Shown here piece after piece: positions 1 to 9,196 of a stretch of 50,859 bases of DNA; the first letter of the stretch is position 1, and every line of letters begins with the position of its first letter. The notes below the pieces were generated by a model. The model saw nothing but the letters and a program-made list of their open reading frames with translations, was not told the origin of the DNA and searched no databases. The stretch is from Bacteroidota bacterium (GTDB taxonomy: Bacteria > Bacteroidota > Bacteroidia > Palsa-965), in assembly GCA_006218065.1 (NCBI GenBank), contig VBWE01000044.1:1-50859 (forward strand), given 5' to 3'. The position numbers were made by a program, and so were the translations under genes.

Positions 1-1334
1 GTAACTGTTGCAGAACCGGTACATTGTCCGTTACATAAAATGTTTGTTTGTCCGCCGGTGGTGCTCAGTGCCGGTGGTTGTGTGATCGTGAACGTTCGTG
101 TTGTTGTGCATCCGCCGGCGCCTGTTACCGTCACAGTATAAGTTCCCGCGCATAAACCGGTGGCCGATGTTCCTGTTCCGCCGCTTGGCGCCCACGAGTA
201 GGTGAATGGACCGGTGCCTCCTGTCACGGTGACCGTTCCTGATCCTGTACATTGACCATTACATAGAATATTGGTTTGTGCGCCTGTTGTGGTAATTGCA
301 CTTCCGGTGCTTGTGACGGTGACAACAGCGGTTGATGTTGGTGAACAGGATAACGCATCCGTTACAGTTACGGTGTATGTTCCGGGGCAAACGTTATTTA
401 CGGTTGCAGTTGTTTGTCCGCCCGGCGCCCAGGAATAAGTAAAAGGTCCGACACCGCCGGTTGTTGCTACACTCATGGTTCCGGTGCAACCCGAACAACC
501 GGAAGGAGTCATTGACGGGGTTAACGTAAGTGCGTTTGAACAGGCCAGGAAATCGACGAATACGCCGGAATCATAAAAACAGTCACCGGCATCGGCGATA
601 GCCAGTTTAAAGTGATACGTCTGGCACGGACAGAGTGAAATGTTCCGCGTGAGTATCGTTGTAAAACCATCGTATTGAATAGTTGCGCCGCCTGTATTGT
701 TCACATAATATGCACTGTTCGTCGTTGGACTGACGTTATCGATACTAACAGGCGTAACGTTGTTTGGCAGTGTGGCGACGTTGGTGTTATTGTAAAAACC
801 CGGTTGGCAGGCAGGCCCGGGACCGGTGATGAAAAATCCGAAGGCATCGTTGAACGAGGAGTTAACGAACTCCGGGTATTCTTCCGACCCGAAAACGAAT
901 GTGATCGTCAGCGTATTGCACTGCGGAACGATATCGAATTCGAGCACGCAAAGATCTTCGTTCGCCTGCGGGTCAATGGTAGTCAGCTGCGGGTCGCTGC
1001 CGGATGTTCCGTTACAGGTACCCAAACTTGTACTGTTGTTTGGCCCGATCGCATTGTTGGCAGAACCGGTAGTCAGCAGGATACCGTTGGAGATACCCAT
1101 GTTCGTGGTATTACCATTGCTGAATGTTCCGTAGGCATTGGTTGCGCAGTTCAGGTTGACGTTGCTGACTGTAAGACCTTGCCCTGCAAGTGCAGCCAGC
1201 AAGGCTGCTGCGGAGACGCCCTGGTTAACAACAAGCTGAGCCTGTAAACCGAGAGAGAGAAATGTAAATACGGCGACAAGAGAAAAAATCCGGCGCAATA
1301 TTTTTCCAGGAGAGAACGGGTAAGTTTGGGTCAT
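1..1334 (-). CDS. Choice-of-anchor-L / SprB-repeat surface protein, N-terminal part (runs off the left edge)
   Basis: The reverse strand reads from ATG at 1334 without a stop to base 1, about 444 residues, so the C-terminus lies outside the window. Residues 1-33 form a signal peptide (basic start, hydrophobic core, ending LGLQAQ). Residues 34-270 match the choice-of-anchor L domain of Bacteroidota surface proteins: an early segment about a text-like Asn/Thr-rich fold, the motif FGSEEYPEFV, and a Cys-rich end before the repeats. After that come SprB-type repeats of the kind SGGTGPFTYSWAPSGG...AGTYTVTVTDA. By homology this is an exported adhesin; the missing end probably carries a T9SS tail. 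It is transcribed after the giant adhesin at 1582-15796 and separated from it by a terminator and its own promoter. The fold assignment comes from sequence pattern only. Confidence 0.85.
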   Translation of the reverse strand, partial: MTQTYPFSPGKILRRIFSLVAVFTFLSLGLQAQLVVNQGVSAAALLAALAGQGLTVSNVNLNCATNAYGTFSNGNTTNMGISNGILLTTGSANNAIGPNNSTSLGTCNGTSGSDPQLTTIDPQANEDLCVLEFDIVPQCNTLTITFVFGSEEYPEFVNSSFNDAFGFFITGPGPACQPGFYNNTNVATLPNNVTPVSIDNVSPTTNSAYYVNNTGGATIQYDGFTTILTRNISLCPCQTYHFKLAIADAGDCFYDSGVFVDFLACSNALTLTPSMTPSGCSGCTGTMSVATTGGVGPFTYSWAPGGQTTATVNNVCPGTYTVTVTDALSCSPTSTAVVTVTSTGSAITTTGAQTNILCNGQCTGSGTVTVTGGTGPFTYSWAPSGGTGTSATGLCAGTYTVTVTGAGGCTTTRTFTITQPPALSTTGGQTNILCNGQCTGSATV

Positions 1335-1382
1335 GCGTAGTGTGTGAAGTGTGTTCGTTTGCCTAAAACACAGATAATGAAC

Positions 1383-1413
1383 CAAATATAATGAACGGGG
1401 AGCAGAAAGTCAA
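1383..1413 (-). promoter_or_regulatory. Bacteroidota-type promoter for the 1334 gene
   Basis: On the reverse strand TTG (1411-1413) is followed after 20 nt by TATATTTG (1383-1390), an exact match to the TTG-N19-21-TAnnTTTG consensus. The start codon is about 50 nt downstream, leaving a plausible leader. Confidence 0.7.
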
Positions 1414-1521
1414 GACCCGGTATGGAAACAATGAACTTCCCCGGTTTATTGAGAAGATAGTAAATAGTTTTTTTTAGATATAAGTCTGTTTTATTAAGAC
1501 AAACGAAGATTTTGTATAGAC

Positions 1522-1550
1522 AAAAGAGGCTCCACCGGAGCCTCTTTTTT
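1522..1550. terminator. Intrinsic terminator, 12-bp stem, works on both strands
   Basis: AAAAGAGGCTCC at 1522-1533 pairs perfectly with GGAGCCTCTTTT at 1537-1548 around the loop ACC. There are T runs on both sides. It lies 32 nt beyond the stop of the giant adhesin and would end its transcript before the next minus-strand gene. Confidence 0.85.
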
Positions 1551-1581
1551 TATTGACAATCCATTAACGGGCTATTAACGC

Positions 1582-4500
1582 CTACCGTTTTTTGTTTTTC
1601 CCGAGCAGAGTTACGTGTCCGAGGTACATGTGTTCATTTCCGGCGAAATCGTTGCACACGATTTTCCAGACATAGACATCTTCCTGCGCCATGTATTTTC
1701 CGCCGTTCGCGTGCCCATCCCAGCCCCTGTTGATATCATGCGTCTCGAAGATGAGATTACCCCAGCGGTCAAAAATGTACATCACGAAGTTATTATTGTC
1801 TATTCCAACGCCTACCGGGAAGAAGTATTCGTTCTTGCCGTCGCCGTTCGGAGTAAAACAGTTCGGCGCGAACAGGATATAATCCGGCCTGATGATTACT
1901 TCATCCGAAACCGTACTCGTACAACCGTAACTGTTGGTTACCGTGAGCGTGATAGTATATGTTCCGGTATCGGTGTAGGTGTACTGCGGATCAGCCAGGT
2001 TGGATGTGTCCGCGCTGCCCGGTGCACCGAAGTCCCACTCCCAGGTATTGTTGCCTGAAGAGCCGTCGATGAAGCTGATGGTGGAATTGACCAGTGTGGC
2101 TTCGTTCGGTGTGGGTGTAAATGCGGCTACCGGGACCGGGTACACTTCTACAAGTCCGGGCTGCACCACAACGGTTGAACAACCTTGCGCTGTAACAACG
2201 ATCAGCGTTACATCATATACACCAGCATTGTTGTACGTGTACGATGGCGTTGTTCCGCCGGCTGTTCCTGTACTGTCTCCGAAATCCCAGATGTACTGCG
2301 TTCCTATATCACTGAACGCCTGGAAGTACGTTGTCAGCGGCGCACAGCCTGCTGTATCTGTTGCACTGAAGAACGCAACCGCAGTCGGGTTCACAATGAC
2401 AACAGTCGTGTCGGATACTGCATCCGAGCAACCGTCATCGATCGTAACAATAAACACTGCCGGCGACTGGCTTGTATTTACAGTTACCGTTTGTGTCGAT
2501 CCTGTAAAGCCGTTACTCCAGGTATAAGTATAAGGTCCGCCGTTACCGCCGCCGCCGGTCGCTGTCAGTGTTGCCGTCTGGCCGTTGCAGATCGTTACCG
2601 TTGGTGATGTAACAGTAAGTGCAGGCAGTACGACAACTGTAACCGGCATAGTCGGCGACTGGCAGCCGTTCGTATCCACTACAAATACGCTGTACGTAAC
2701 GTTCGTCGTGCTGTTTACAGTAAACGGTCCGGGTGTGGTATTTCCGTTATCCCAGAAGTACTGGTATCCCGGTGTTCCGCCCTGGCCGGCTGCCCATACC
2801 TGCGTAACCTGGCCGTAGCATACGGTATCAGGCGGGCTAACCAGTACGATCAGCGGAGCGGGTTGAGTTACGTTAATTACTGCCGTTACCGTACAACCGT
2901 TTGCATCGGTGATCGTGCACGTATATGTTCCTACGCCAAGTCCGTTCGCCGTATTGCTGGTTTGGTTCGTCGGTGTCCAGTAGTAGCTGTAAGGCGGAGT
3001 ACCGTCTTTAACGATAACGGTTGCAGAGCCTGTCAGCGTACCGTTACACAGCGGTGCGCTGAAGAAAGTGGAATCGATAGCGGGAGATCCCATATCGATC
3101 ACCGTTGCCGAAACAGAACCCGTACATCCGTTCGCATCGGTAATGATGCACGTATATGTACCGGCGAAAAGATTTGCAGCGAGCTGTGTCGTTTGTGCCT
3201 GCGGATCGTTCCACTGGAAAGTATATCCCGGTGTTCCGCCCGAAACGGCCAGGTTGATTTTACCGTTGTTGCTTCCGCAGGACGCATCGGTAACAGCAGG
3301 TATCGCCGTTACAGGAGTCGGTTCTGTAATGTTGTACGAAGAGTTGAACGTACATCCGTTCGCATCGATGATCTGCAGTGCATAGGTTCCGGCTGCGAGG
3401 TTGAATGCCTGCGGTCCGCCGCTGACGTTCGGTGTCCACGAATATGTGTATCCCGGCGTGCCTCCCGATGTGTTTACCGAAACCGATCCGTTGCTTCCGC
3501 CGTTGCACGATGCATCAGTTTGAGAAACAAGCGTTGCGGTTACCTGTGTGGGCTGCGTGATGGTTGCAGTAGATGTAGCCGTACATCCGTTGGCATCTGT
3601 TATGGTAACGATGTACGATCCCTGGCAGAGTGCAGTTGCTGTCTGGCTGGTCTGTGCACCCGGATCATTCCAGGAGTACGTGTACGGTGTTGTTCCGCCG
3701 CCGGCGCCTACTGTGGCGATACCGTTACACGATCCGAAGCAGCTGGCGTCGCTCGTTGAGATAATCGCGGAGAGCAACTGTGTCGGTTCGAAAATATTTA
3801 CACTTGCCGAAGCAACGCAACCTGCAGCATCCGTAACCGTTATGGTCTGCGGTCCTGATCCGAGGTTAGTCGCGAATGCGGAAGTCTGACCGTTCGACCA
3901 GAGCAGGTTGTAAGGCTGTGCGCCGCCGCTGATGTTTGCCTGCGCAGTACCGTTGTTCGCACCGAAGCAGGTTACATCCGTAACCGGGTTGATGTTTACA
4001 ACCGGTGCAGCGATATCGTTTACGTTGGCCACACCGATCGCCGAACAACCGTTCGCATCAGTTACGGTTACCGTGTACGAGTTGCCCTGGATATTGTTTG
4101 CGCAGGAGGTAGTCTGCTGCGCAGGATCATTCCACGAATACGTGTACGGACCAACGCCGCCGATGATCTGCGCGCATGCACTTCCGTTCGCCTGTCCGCA
4201 ATTCGACGGCGAAGTGGTTGTGATGTTCACACCGAGAATAGTCGGCTCGGTAATAGCGATCTGGTTTGTTGAAGTACAACCGTTCGCATCGGTGATCGTT
4301 ACGCTGTAAGTGCCGGCGCAGAGGTTCGTAACGTTCGGCGTAGTCTGGAATGCAGGATTCCAGAGGAATGAATACGGGCCTACACCGCCGTTATAGACAA
4401 CTGTTGCAGTACCGTCGCAGGTACCGTTACAGCTTGCGTTTGTTCCGAGAATACTGGTTGTAATCGCAATCGGTTCGGTGATGGTTACTGTCGTCGTTGC

Positions 4501-7500
4501 CGAACAACCGTTCGCATCAGTTACGTTAACCGTGTATGTACCTGCGCACATATTGTTCACCGATGCGGATGACTGGTTGCCCGGCAGCCACATGAATGAA
4601 TACGGTGCAGTACCGCCTGTTGTTGTCGCTGTTGCAGAGCCGTCGCAGGCGCCTGCGCAGGAAACGTTCGAGGATTGCGAAATGCTTGCCGCAAAAATGG
4701 CAGGCTGTGTGATGGTTGCTCCTGCCATCGCCGTGCAACCGTTGAAGTCGGTTACCGTTACAGAGTACGAACCGGCGCACAAGTTACCGGCCGTCATCGT
4801 TGTTTGCGTGGAAGGATCGTTCCAGAGGTATGTGTACGGACCTGTTCCGTTGATCACTGTCGCTGTTGCCGTTCCGTTGCATGCATTATAGCAACCGACG
4901 TTGGTAACTGTTGTGTTGGCGATCATCACCGGCGGATTGGTCAGCGTAACGGTCTGAGACATCACGCAGCCATTTGCATCGGTAGTTGTTACAATGTACT
5001 GTCCTGCGGAAAGACCGGAAACAGCCGGCGTGGTTTGACCGCCCGGAGACCAGCTATATGTATAAGGAGTGGTTCCGCCGTTTACACTGATGGATGCCGT
5101 TCCGTTCGACTGACCGAAGCAGGACGGATCTGTACTGATGAGGTTTCCGGCAAGCGCGTTCGGTTCGGTGATGGTTACCGATGTTGAAGCAACGCAGCCG
5201 TTCACATCCGTTGCAGAGACGGTGTACGTTCCTGCGGTAAGGTTTGTCGCGGTGCCTGTGGTCTGCGCATTGCTCCATACGTATGTGTATGGCGCTGTTC
5301 CGCCGTTCACGCTGATCGTCGCATTACCGTTGTTGCCGCCGTTACACAGTACATCGACCTGCGAAGCGATTGACGCTACAGGACCTGCAAGGTTGGCGAT
5401 GGTAACGCCGATCGTTTGCGAGCATCCGTTGGCATCCGTTACAGTAACGATATAAGTACCTGCTGCAAGTCCGTTTACGCCGGGCGTCGTTTGTCCGCCG
5501 GGATTCCACAGGTATGTGTAAGGCTGAGTGCCGCCCTGTGCAGTCACTACTCCGCTGCCATTCGACTGGTTACAGTTTGCATCAACATGTGTTTCCGTGA
5601 GGACGATGCCGCCGGGCTGCGTGATATTTACAGTTGCGGTAATCGAACAACCGTTGATATCGGTAATCACGCAGGAGTATGTTCCGATGCCCAGGCCGGT
5701 AGCTGTTGGTGTAGTCTGGTTGCTCGGCGACCACAGGTAAGCATACGCGCCTGTGCCTCCCGACGGGTTAACCGTAGCCGATCCGTTGGATGCGTTATTA
5801 CAGTTTACGTTGACCTGCGTGCTGGTGTACGTGATGGCTGTCGGTTCAGTAATCGTTGTTGTTGCAGAAGAAGTGCATCCGTAAGTATCCGTAACGTTCA
5901 CGGTATAAGTTCCCGGAACAAGGTTGGTCGCTGTTGATGTGCTCTGGTTACCGGGCTGCCAGTTATACGTGTACGGCGGGTTGCCGCTGATCGAAACAGT
6001 TGCCGATCCGTTGCCCACTCCGAAACAGCTCACGTTGATCGAAGAAGAGATCACCGCTGTGCCGCCGGTATTCTGGCCGACGTTTACTGTTGCTGTCGTG
6101 GCGCAGCCGTTGGCATCCGTAACGTTCACCGTGTAGCTGCCTGTCGGAATATTCGATGCGGTAGATGTTGTTTGCCCGCTCGGGTTCCAGGAATATGTAT
6201 ACGGTCCTACACCGCCGCTGACAACAACCGAAGCCGATCCGTTCGATGCGGTGCAGGTTGCGTTGGTTGAAGAAGTAACCGTGCTGAGTACAAGCGGTTG
6301 CGTCAAAGAAGTGTTTGTCGCTGTTACGCATCCGTTCGCATCCGTGATCGTGCAGGTGTACGAACCGGCTGTGAGACCTGATGCAGTTGATCCTGTTCCG
6401 CCACTCGGTGTCCAGTTGTAGCTGTACGGACCCGTACCGCCGGTTACCGAAACCGTGATGGCTCCATTGCTGCCTGCGTTGCAGGTAATGTTTGTCGAAC
6501 TGGTGATCGAACTTGCAAGAACAGCAGGTTCTGTAATCGTTACTGTGATCGTTGTCGAACACGCGCTTGCATCCGTAATCGTACAGGTGTATGTTCCTGC
6601 GGCGAGTGCGTTGGCCGTAGGCGCAGAACCGCCCGACGGAGCCCAGCTATATGTGTACGGCAATGTGCCGCCGGACATGCTTACTGTTGCCGATCCGTTG
6701 CTGCCACCGTTGCACGATACGTTTGTAACAGACGCTATGGAAGCCGTACCGCCGGAAATATTATTGATTACCCCGGAGCCGTTTACCTGGCAACCGTTTC
6801 CATCGGTAACTATTACGTTGTATGCACCGGCTGACAAACCGGTAACCGTTGCTGTTGTCGCACCGCCGGGGGACCAGAGATATGTGTACGCCGGCGTACC
6901 TCCGCCGGCAGCTACAGAAACCTGGCCGTTAGGTTGTCCGCAGGTAGTATTCACTGCGGTAACCGTTGCGGTAAGTTGTGTCGGCTGCGTGAGTGTAACG
7001 GAAGCAGTGATTGTACAACCGTTTGCATCCGTTGCGGTAACCGTGTATGATCCTGCAGTCAGGCCGGTTGCGTTCTGCGTCGTTTGTCCGCCGGGGTTCC
7101 AGGAATACGTGTAAGGTGATACACCGCCGGTAACTGTAACTCCTGCCGTTCCGTTGTTTCCGCCGAAGCAGTTCACATTGGTCAGGGATGTTGTTGCAGA
7201 AAGCGCTGTCGGTTGCGTGATGCTTACCGTGCTTGTCGTTGTACAGTTGTTGATGTCGCTGATCGTTACCGTATAACTGCCTGCAGTAAGACCTGTGGCT
7301 GTTGTTGATGAACCGCCGGCTGGTGTCCATGTGTACGTGTAGCCCGGTGTTCCGCCGCTTGCAGTTACCGTAGCCGAACCGTTGTTTCCTGCATTGCAGG
7401 ATACCGGTGTGCTTGCCGTGATGGATGACGTAAGCAGCGTAGGTTCTGTAATTGTAACAGTGGCTGTCGTGGCACAACCGACTCCGTCTGTAACGGTTAT

Positions 7501-9180
7501 CGTGTAAGTGCCGGCTGTCAGGTTTGTTGCGGTTGCAGCTGTTCCGCCGCTCGGTGTCCAGGCATATGTATAAGGTAAAGTACCACCGACCATAGTTGCC
7601 GTAGCCGAACCGTTGCTTCCGCCGTTGCAGGTTACCGGGGTAGAAGCGGTGATCGAAACGTTACCGCCGGATATGTTGGAGATGTTTGCGGTATTGCTGG
7701 TTGTACAACCGTTGCCATCTGTAACGGTAACGGTGTAGTTACCGGCCATGAGGTTGATCACTGTAGCGGTTGTTTGCCCGCCCGGAGCCCAGAGGTATGA
7801 ATACGGTAAGATACCACCTGATGCTGTTACCGAAACCTGTCCGTTCGCCTGTCCGCAGTTTGAACTTACCGATGAAGTTGTGGTGCTGAGCAGGGCCGGT
7901 TGCGTGATGTTGAATGTAGCTGTGTTCGTACATCCGTTCGCATCGGTAACCGTGCAGGTGTATGTGCCTGCATTCAGGTTCGTTGCTGTAGCCGTCGTTT
8001 GTCCGCCGGGGTTCCAGGAATAAGTATAAGGTCCTGTACCGCCGCCCGCGTTAATTGTTGCAGAACCGGTTGATCCGCCGCTGCAGACTACGTTAACCTG
8101 TGATGAAACGAGCGAAACCGCCGTCGGTTGTGTAATGCCGACGGTGCTGGTTGTTGTACAACCGTTGATATCCGTAATGGTAACGGTGTAGTTTCCGGAG
8201 ATCAATCCCGTCGCAGTTGCTGCGGCACCTCCGGACGGAGTCCAGTTGTAGTTATATCCGGGCGAACCACCACTTGCAGATACGGTAGCTGTTCCGTTGT
8301 TACCCCCGTTACAGCTTACCGGTGTGGAACCTGTGATGGTTGAAGTAAGCGCGGCCGGCTGGGTGATTGTGCAACCAACAGCATCGGTAACGGTTACAGT
8401 ATAAGTTCCTGCAGTAAGGTTATTGGCTGTAGTTCCTGTTCCGCCGCTGGGCGACCATCCGTAAGTGAACGGACCAGTGCCGCCGGACATGGTTACAGTA
8501 GCTGAACCGTTGGTGCCACCGAAGCACAACACGTTTGTCGAAGCAGAAATACTTGCCGTGCCGCCGGTAAGGTTGCTCACTGTAGCTGTAGCAGTAACGG
8601 TACAACCGTTTGCATCAGTAACTGTTACAGTATAAGTTCCTGCAAGCAAACCGGTAACAGACGAAGTGGTCTGTCCGCCGGGCGCCCAGAGGTATGAGTA
8701 AGCAGTCGTTCCACCGGAAGCAGTAACCGAAACCTGTCCGTTTGCCTGTCCGCAGTTGGTATTCACTGCGCTTGCTGAAGCGGTAAGTTGTGTGGGCTGC
8801 GTGATGTTGAATGTTGCCGTAGTGGTACAACCGTTTGCATCGGTGATGGTGCAAGTGTATGAACCAGAAGCAAGACCTGATGCAGTTGAGGTTGTTTGTC
8901 CTGACGGATTCCAGAGATAGGTGTAAGCCGGGGTGCCGCCGCTTGCATTCACAGTAGCCGAACCTGTGGTTGCTGCGAAGCAGGTAACGTTAACCTGTGA
9001 AGTTGTTGCAGTAAGTGCAGTGGGTTGTGTGATGCTGACCGTACTTGTTGCAGTACAACCGTTGATGTCTGTGATCGTTACAGTGTATCCGCCTGCTGTA
9101 AGTCCGCTTGCGGTGGATGATGCACCGCCGCTGGGCGCCCAGTTGTAAGTATATCCGGGCGAACCACCGCTTGCAGACAC
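1582..9180 (-). CDS. Giant SprB-repeat adhesin, C-terminal part with T9SS type B sorting domain (downstream of a frameshift)
   Basis: About 2,530 residues. The first ATG in this frame lies inside a repeat and there is no signal peptide; the frame stays open and homologous up to the junction near 9247, so this is the back half of the 9197-15796 gene. It contains about 28 SprB-type repeats of about 76 residues (pattern CNGGNNGSATV...GGTxPYTYxWxP...GTYTVTVTDANGC...ITQP). Two PKD domains with WDFGD-like cores follow at roughly residues 2250-2430. The last 90 residues are a gliding-motility-associated type B tail: FTPNGDGKNEYF, then IFDRWGNLIFE, then GWDGxxNGG and a final basic KNKKR. In F. johnsoniae, SprB with this tail is a mobile cell-surface gliding adhesin secreted by T9SS with help from SprF. 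If the frameshift is real, this half would not be exported. Confidence 0.9.
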   Translation of the reverse strand: MSASGGSPGYTYNWAPSGGASSTASGLTAGGYTVTITDINGCTATSTVSITQPTALTATTSQVNVTCFAATTGSATVNASGGTPAYTYLWNPSGQTTSTASGLASGSYTCTITDANGCTTTATFNITQPTQLTASASAVNTNCGQANGQVSVTASGGTTAYSYLWAPGGQTTSSVTGLLAGTYTVTVTDANGCTVTATATVSNLTGGTASISASTNVLCFGGTNGSATVTMSGGTGPFTYGWSPSGGTGTTANNLTAGTYTVTVTDAVGCTITQPAALTSTITGSTPVSCNGGNNGTATVSASGGSPGYNYNWTPSGGAAATATGLISGNYTVTITDINGCTTTSTVGITQPTAVSLVSSQVNVVCSGGSTGSATINAGGGTGPYTYSWNPGGQTTATATNLNAGTYTCTVTDANGCTNTATFNITQPALLSTTTSSVSSNCGQANGQVSVTASGGILPYSYLWAPGGQTTATVINLMAGNYTVTVTDGNGCTTSNTANISNISGGNVSITASTPVTCNGGSNGSATATMVGGTLPYTYAWTPSGGTAATATNLTAGTYTITVTDGVGCATTATVTITEPTLLTSSITASTPVSCNAGNNGSATVTASGGTPGYTYTWTPAGGSSTTATGLTAGSYTVTISDINNCTTTSTVSITQPTALSATTSLTNVNCFGGNNGTAGVTVTGGVSPYTYSWNPGGQTTQNATGLTAGSYTVTATDANGCTITASVTLTQPTQLTATVTAVNTTCGQPNGQVSVAAGGGTPAYTYLWSPGGATTATVTGLSAGAYNVIVTDGNGCQVNGSGVINNISGGTASIASVTNVSCNGGSNGSATVSMSGGTLPYTYSWAPSGGSAPTANALAAGTYTCTITDASACSTTITVTITEPAVLASSITSSTNITCNAGSNGAITVSVTGGTGPYSYNWTPSGGTGSTASGLTAGSYTCTITDANGCVTATNTSLTQPLVLSTVTSSTNATCTASNGSASVVVSGGVGPYTYSWNPSGQTTSTASNIPTGSYTVNVTDANGCATTATVNVGQNTGGTAVISSSINVSCFGVGNGSATVSISGNPPYTYNWQPGNQSTSTATNLVPGTYTVNVTDTYGCTSSATTTITEPTAITYTSTQVNVNCNNASNGSATVNPSGGTGAYAYLWSPSNQTTPTATGLGIGTYSCVITDINGCSITATVNITQPGGIVLTETHVDANCNQSNGSGVVTAQGGTQPYTYLWNPGGQTTPGVNGLAAGTYIVTVTDANGCSQTIGVTIANLAGPVASIASQVDVLCNGGNNGNATISVNGGTAPYTYVWSNAQTTGTATNLTAGTYTVSATDVNGCVASTSVTITEPNALAGNLISTDPSCFGQSNGTASISVNGGTTPYTYSWSPGGQTTPAVSGLSAGQYIVTTTDANGCVMSQTVTLTNPPVMIANTTVTNVGCYNACNGTATATVINGTGPYTYLWNDPSTQTTMTAGNLCAGSYSVTVTDFNGCTAMAGATITQPAIFAASISQSSNVSCAGACDGSATATTTGGTAPYSFMWLPGNQSSASVNNMCAGTYTVNVTDANGCSATTTVTITEPIAITTSILGTNASCNGTCDGTATVVYNGGVGPYSFLWNPAFQTTPNVTNLCAGTYSVTITDANGCTSTNQIAITEPTILGVNITTTSPSNCGQANGSACAQIIGGVGPYTYSWNDPAQQTTSCANNIQGNSYTVTVTDANGCSAIGVANVNDIAAPVVNINPVTDVTCFGANNGTAQANISGGAQPYNLLWSNGQTSAFATNLGSGPQTITVTDAAGCVASASVNIFEPTQLLSAIISTSDASCFGSCNGIATVGAGGGTTPYTYSWNDPGAQTSQTATALCQGSYIVTITDANGCTATSTATITQPTQVTATLVSQTDASCNGGSNGSVSVNTSGGTPGYTYSWTPNVSGGPQAFNLAAGTYALQIIDANGCTFNSSYNITEPTPVTAIPAVTDASCGSNNGKINLAVSGGTPGYTFQWNDPQAQTTQLAANLFAGTYTCIITDANGCTGSVSATVIDMGSPAIDSTFFSAPLCNGTLTGSATVIVKDGTPPYSYYWTPTNQTSNTANGLGVGTYTCTITDANGCTVTAVINVTQPAPLIVLVSPPDTVCYGQVTQVWAAGQGGTPGYQYFWDNGNTTPGPFTVNSTTNVTYSVFVVDTNGCQSPTMPVTVVVLPALTVTSPTVTICNGQTATLTATGGGGNGGPYTYTWSNGFTGSTQTVTVNTSQSPAVFIVTIDDGCSDAVSDTTVVIVNPTAVAFFSATDTAGCAPLTTYFQAFSDIGTQYIWDFGDSTGTAGGTTPSYTYNNAGVYDVTLIVVTAQGCSTVVVQPGLVEVYPVPVAAFTPTPNEATLVNSTISFIDGSSGNNTWEWDFGAPGSADTSNLADPQYTYTDTGTYTITLTVTNSYGCTSTVSDEVIIRPDYILFAPNCFTPNGDGKNEYFFPVGVGIDNNNFVMYIFDRWGNLIFETHDINRGWDGHANGGKYMAQEDVYVWKIVCNDFAGNEHMYLGHVTLLGKNKKR
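8312..8350. repeat. 39-nt identical repeat next to a short in-frame deletion
   Basis: These 39 bases are identical to 9209-9247. Just after base 8350 the SprB unit lacks 5-6 codons: it reads DAVGC directly into TITQP, where sister units have TTTATVTITQP. The spacing of equivalent landmarks (8561 to 7664) is 897 bp instead of about 912. Confidence 0.75.
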
Positions 9181-9196
9181 GGTAGCCGTTCCGTTG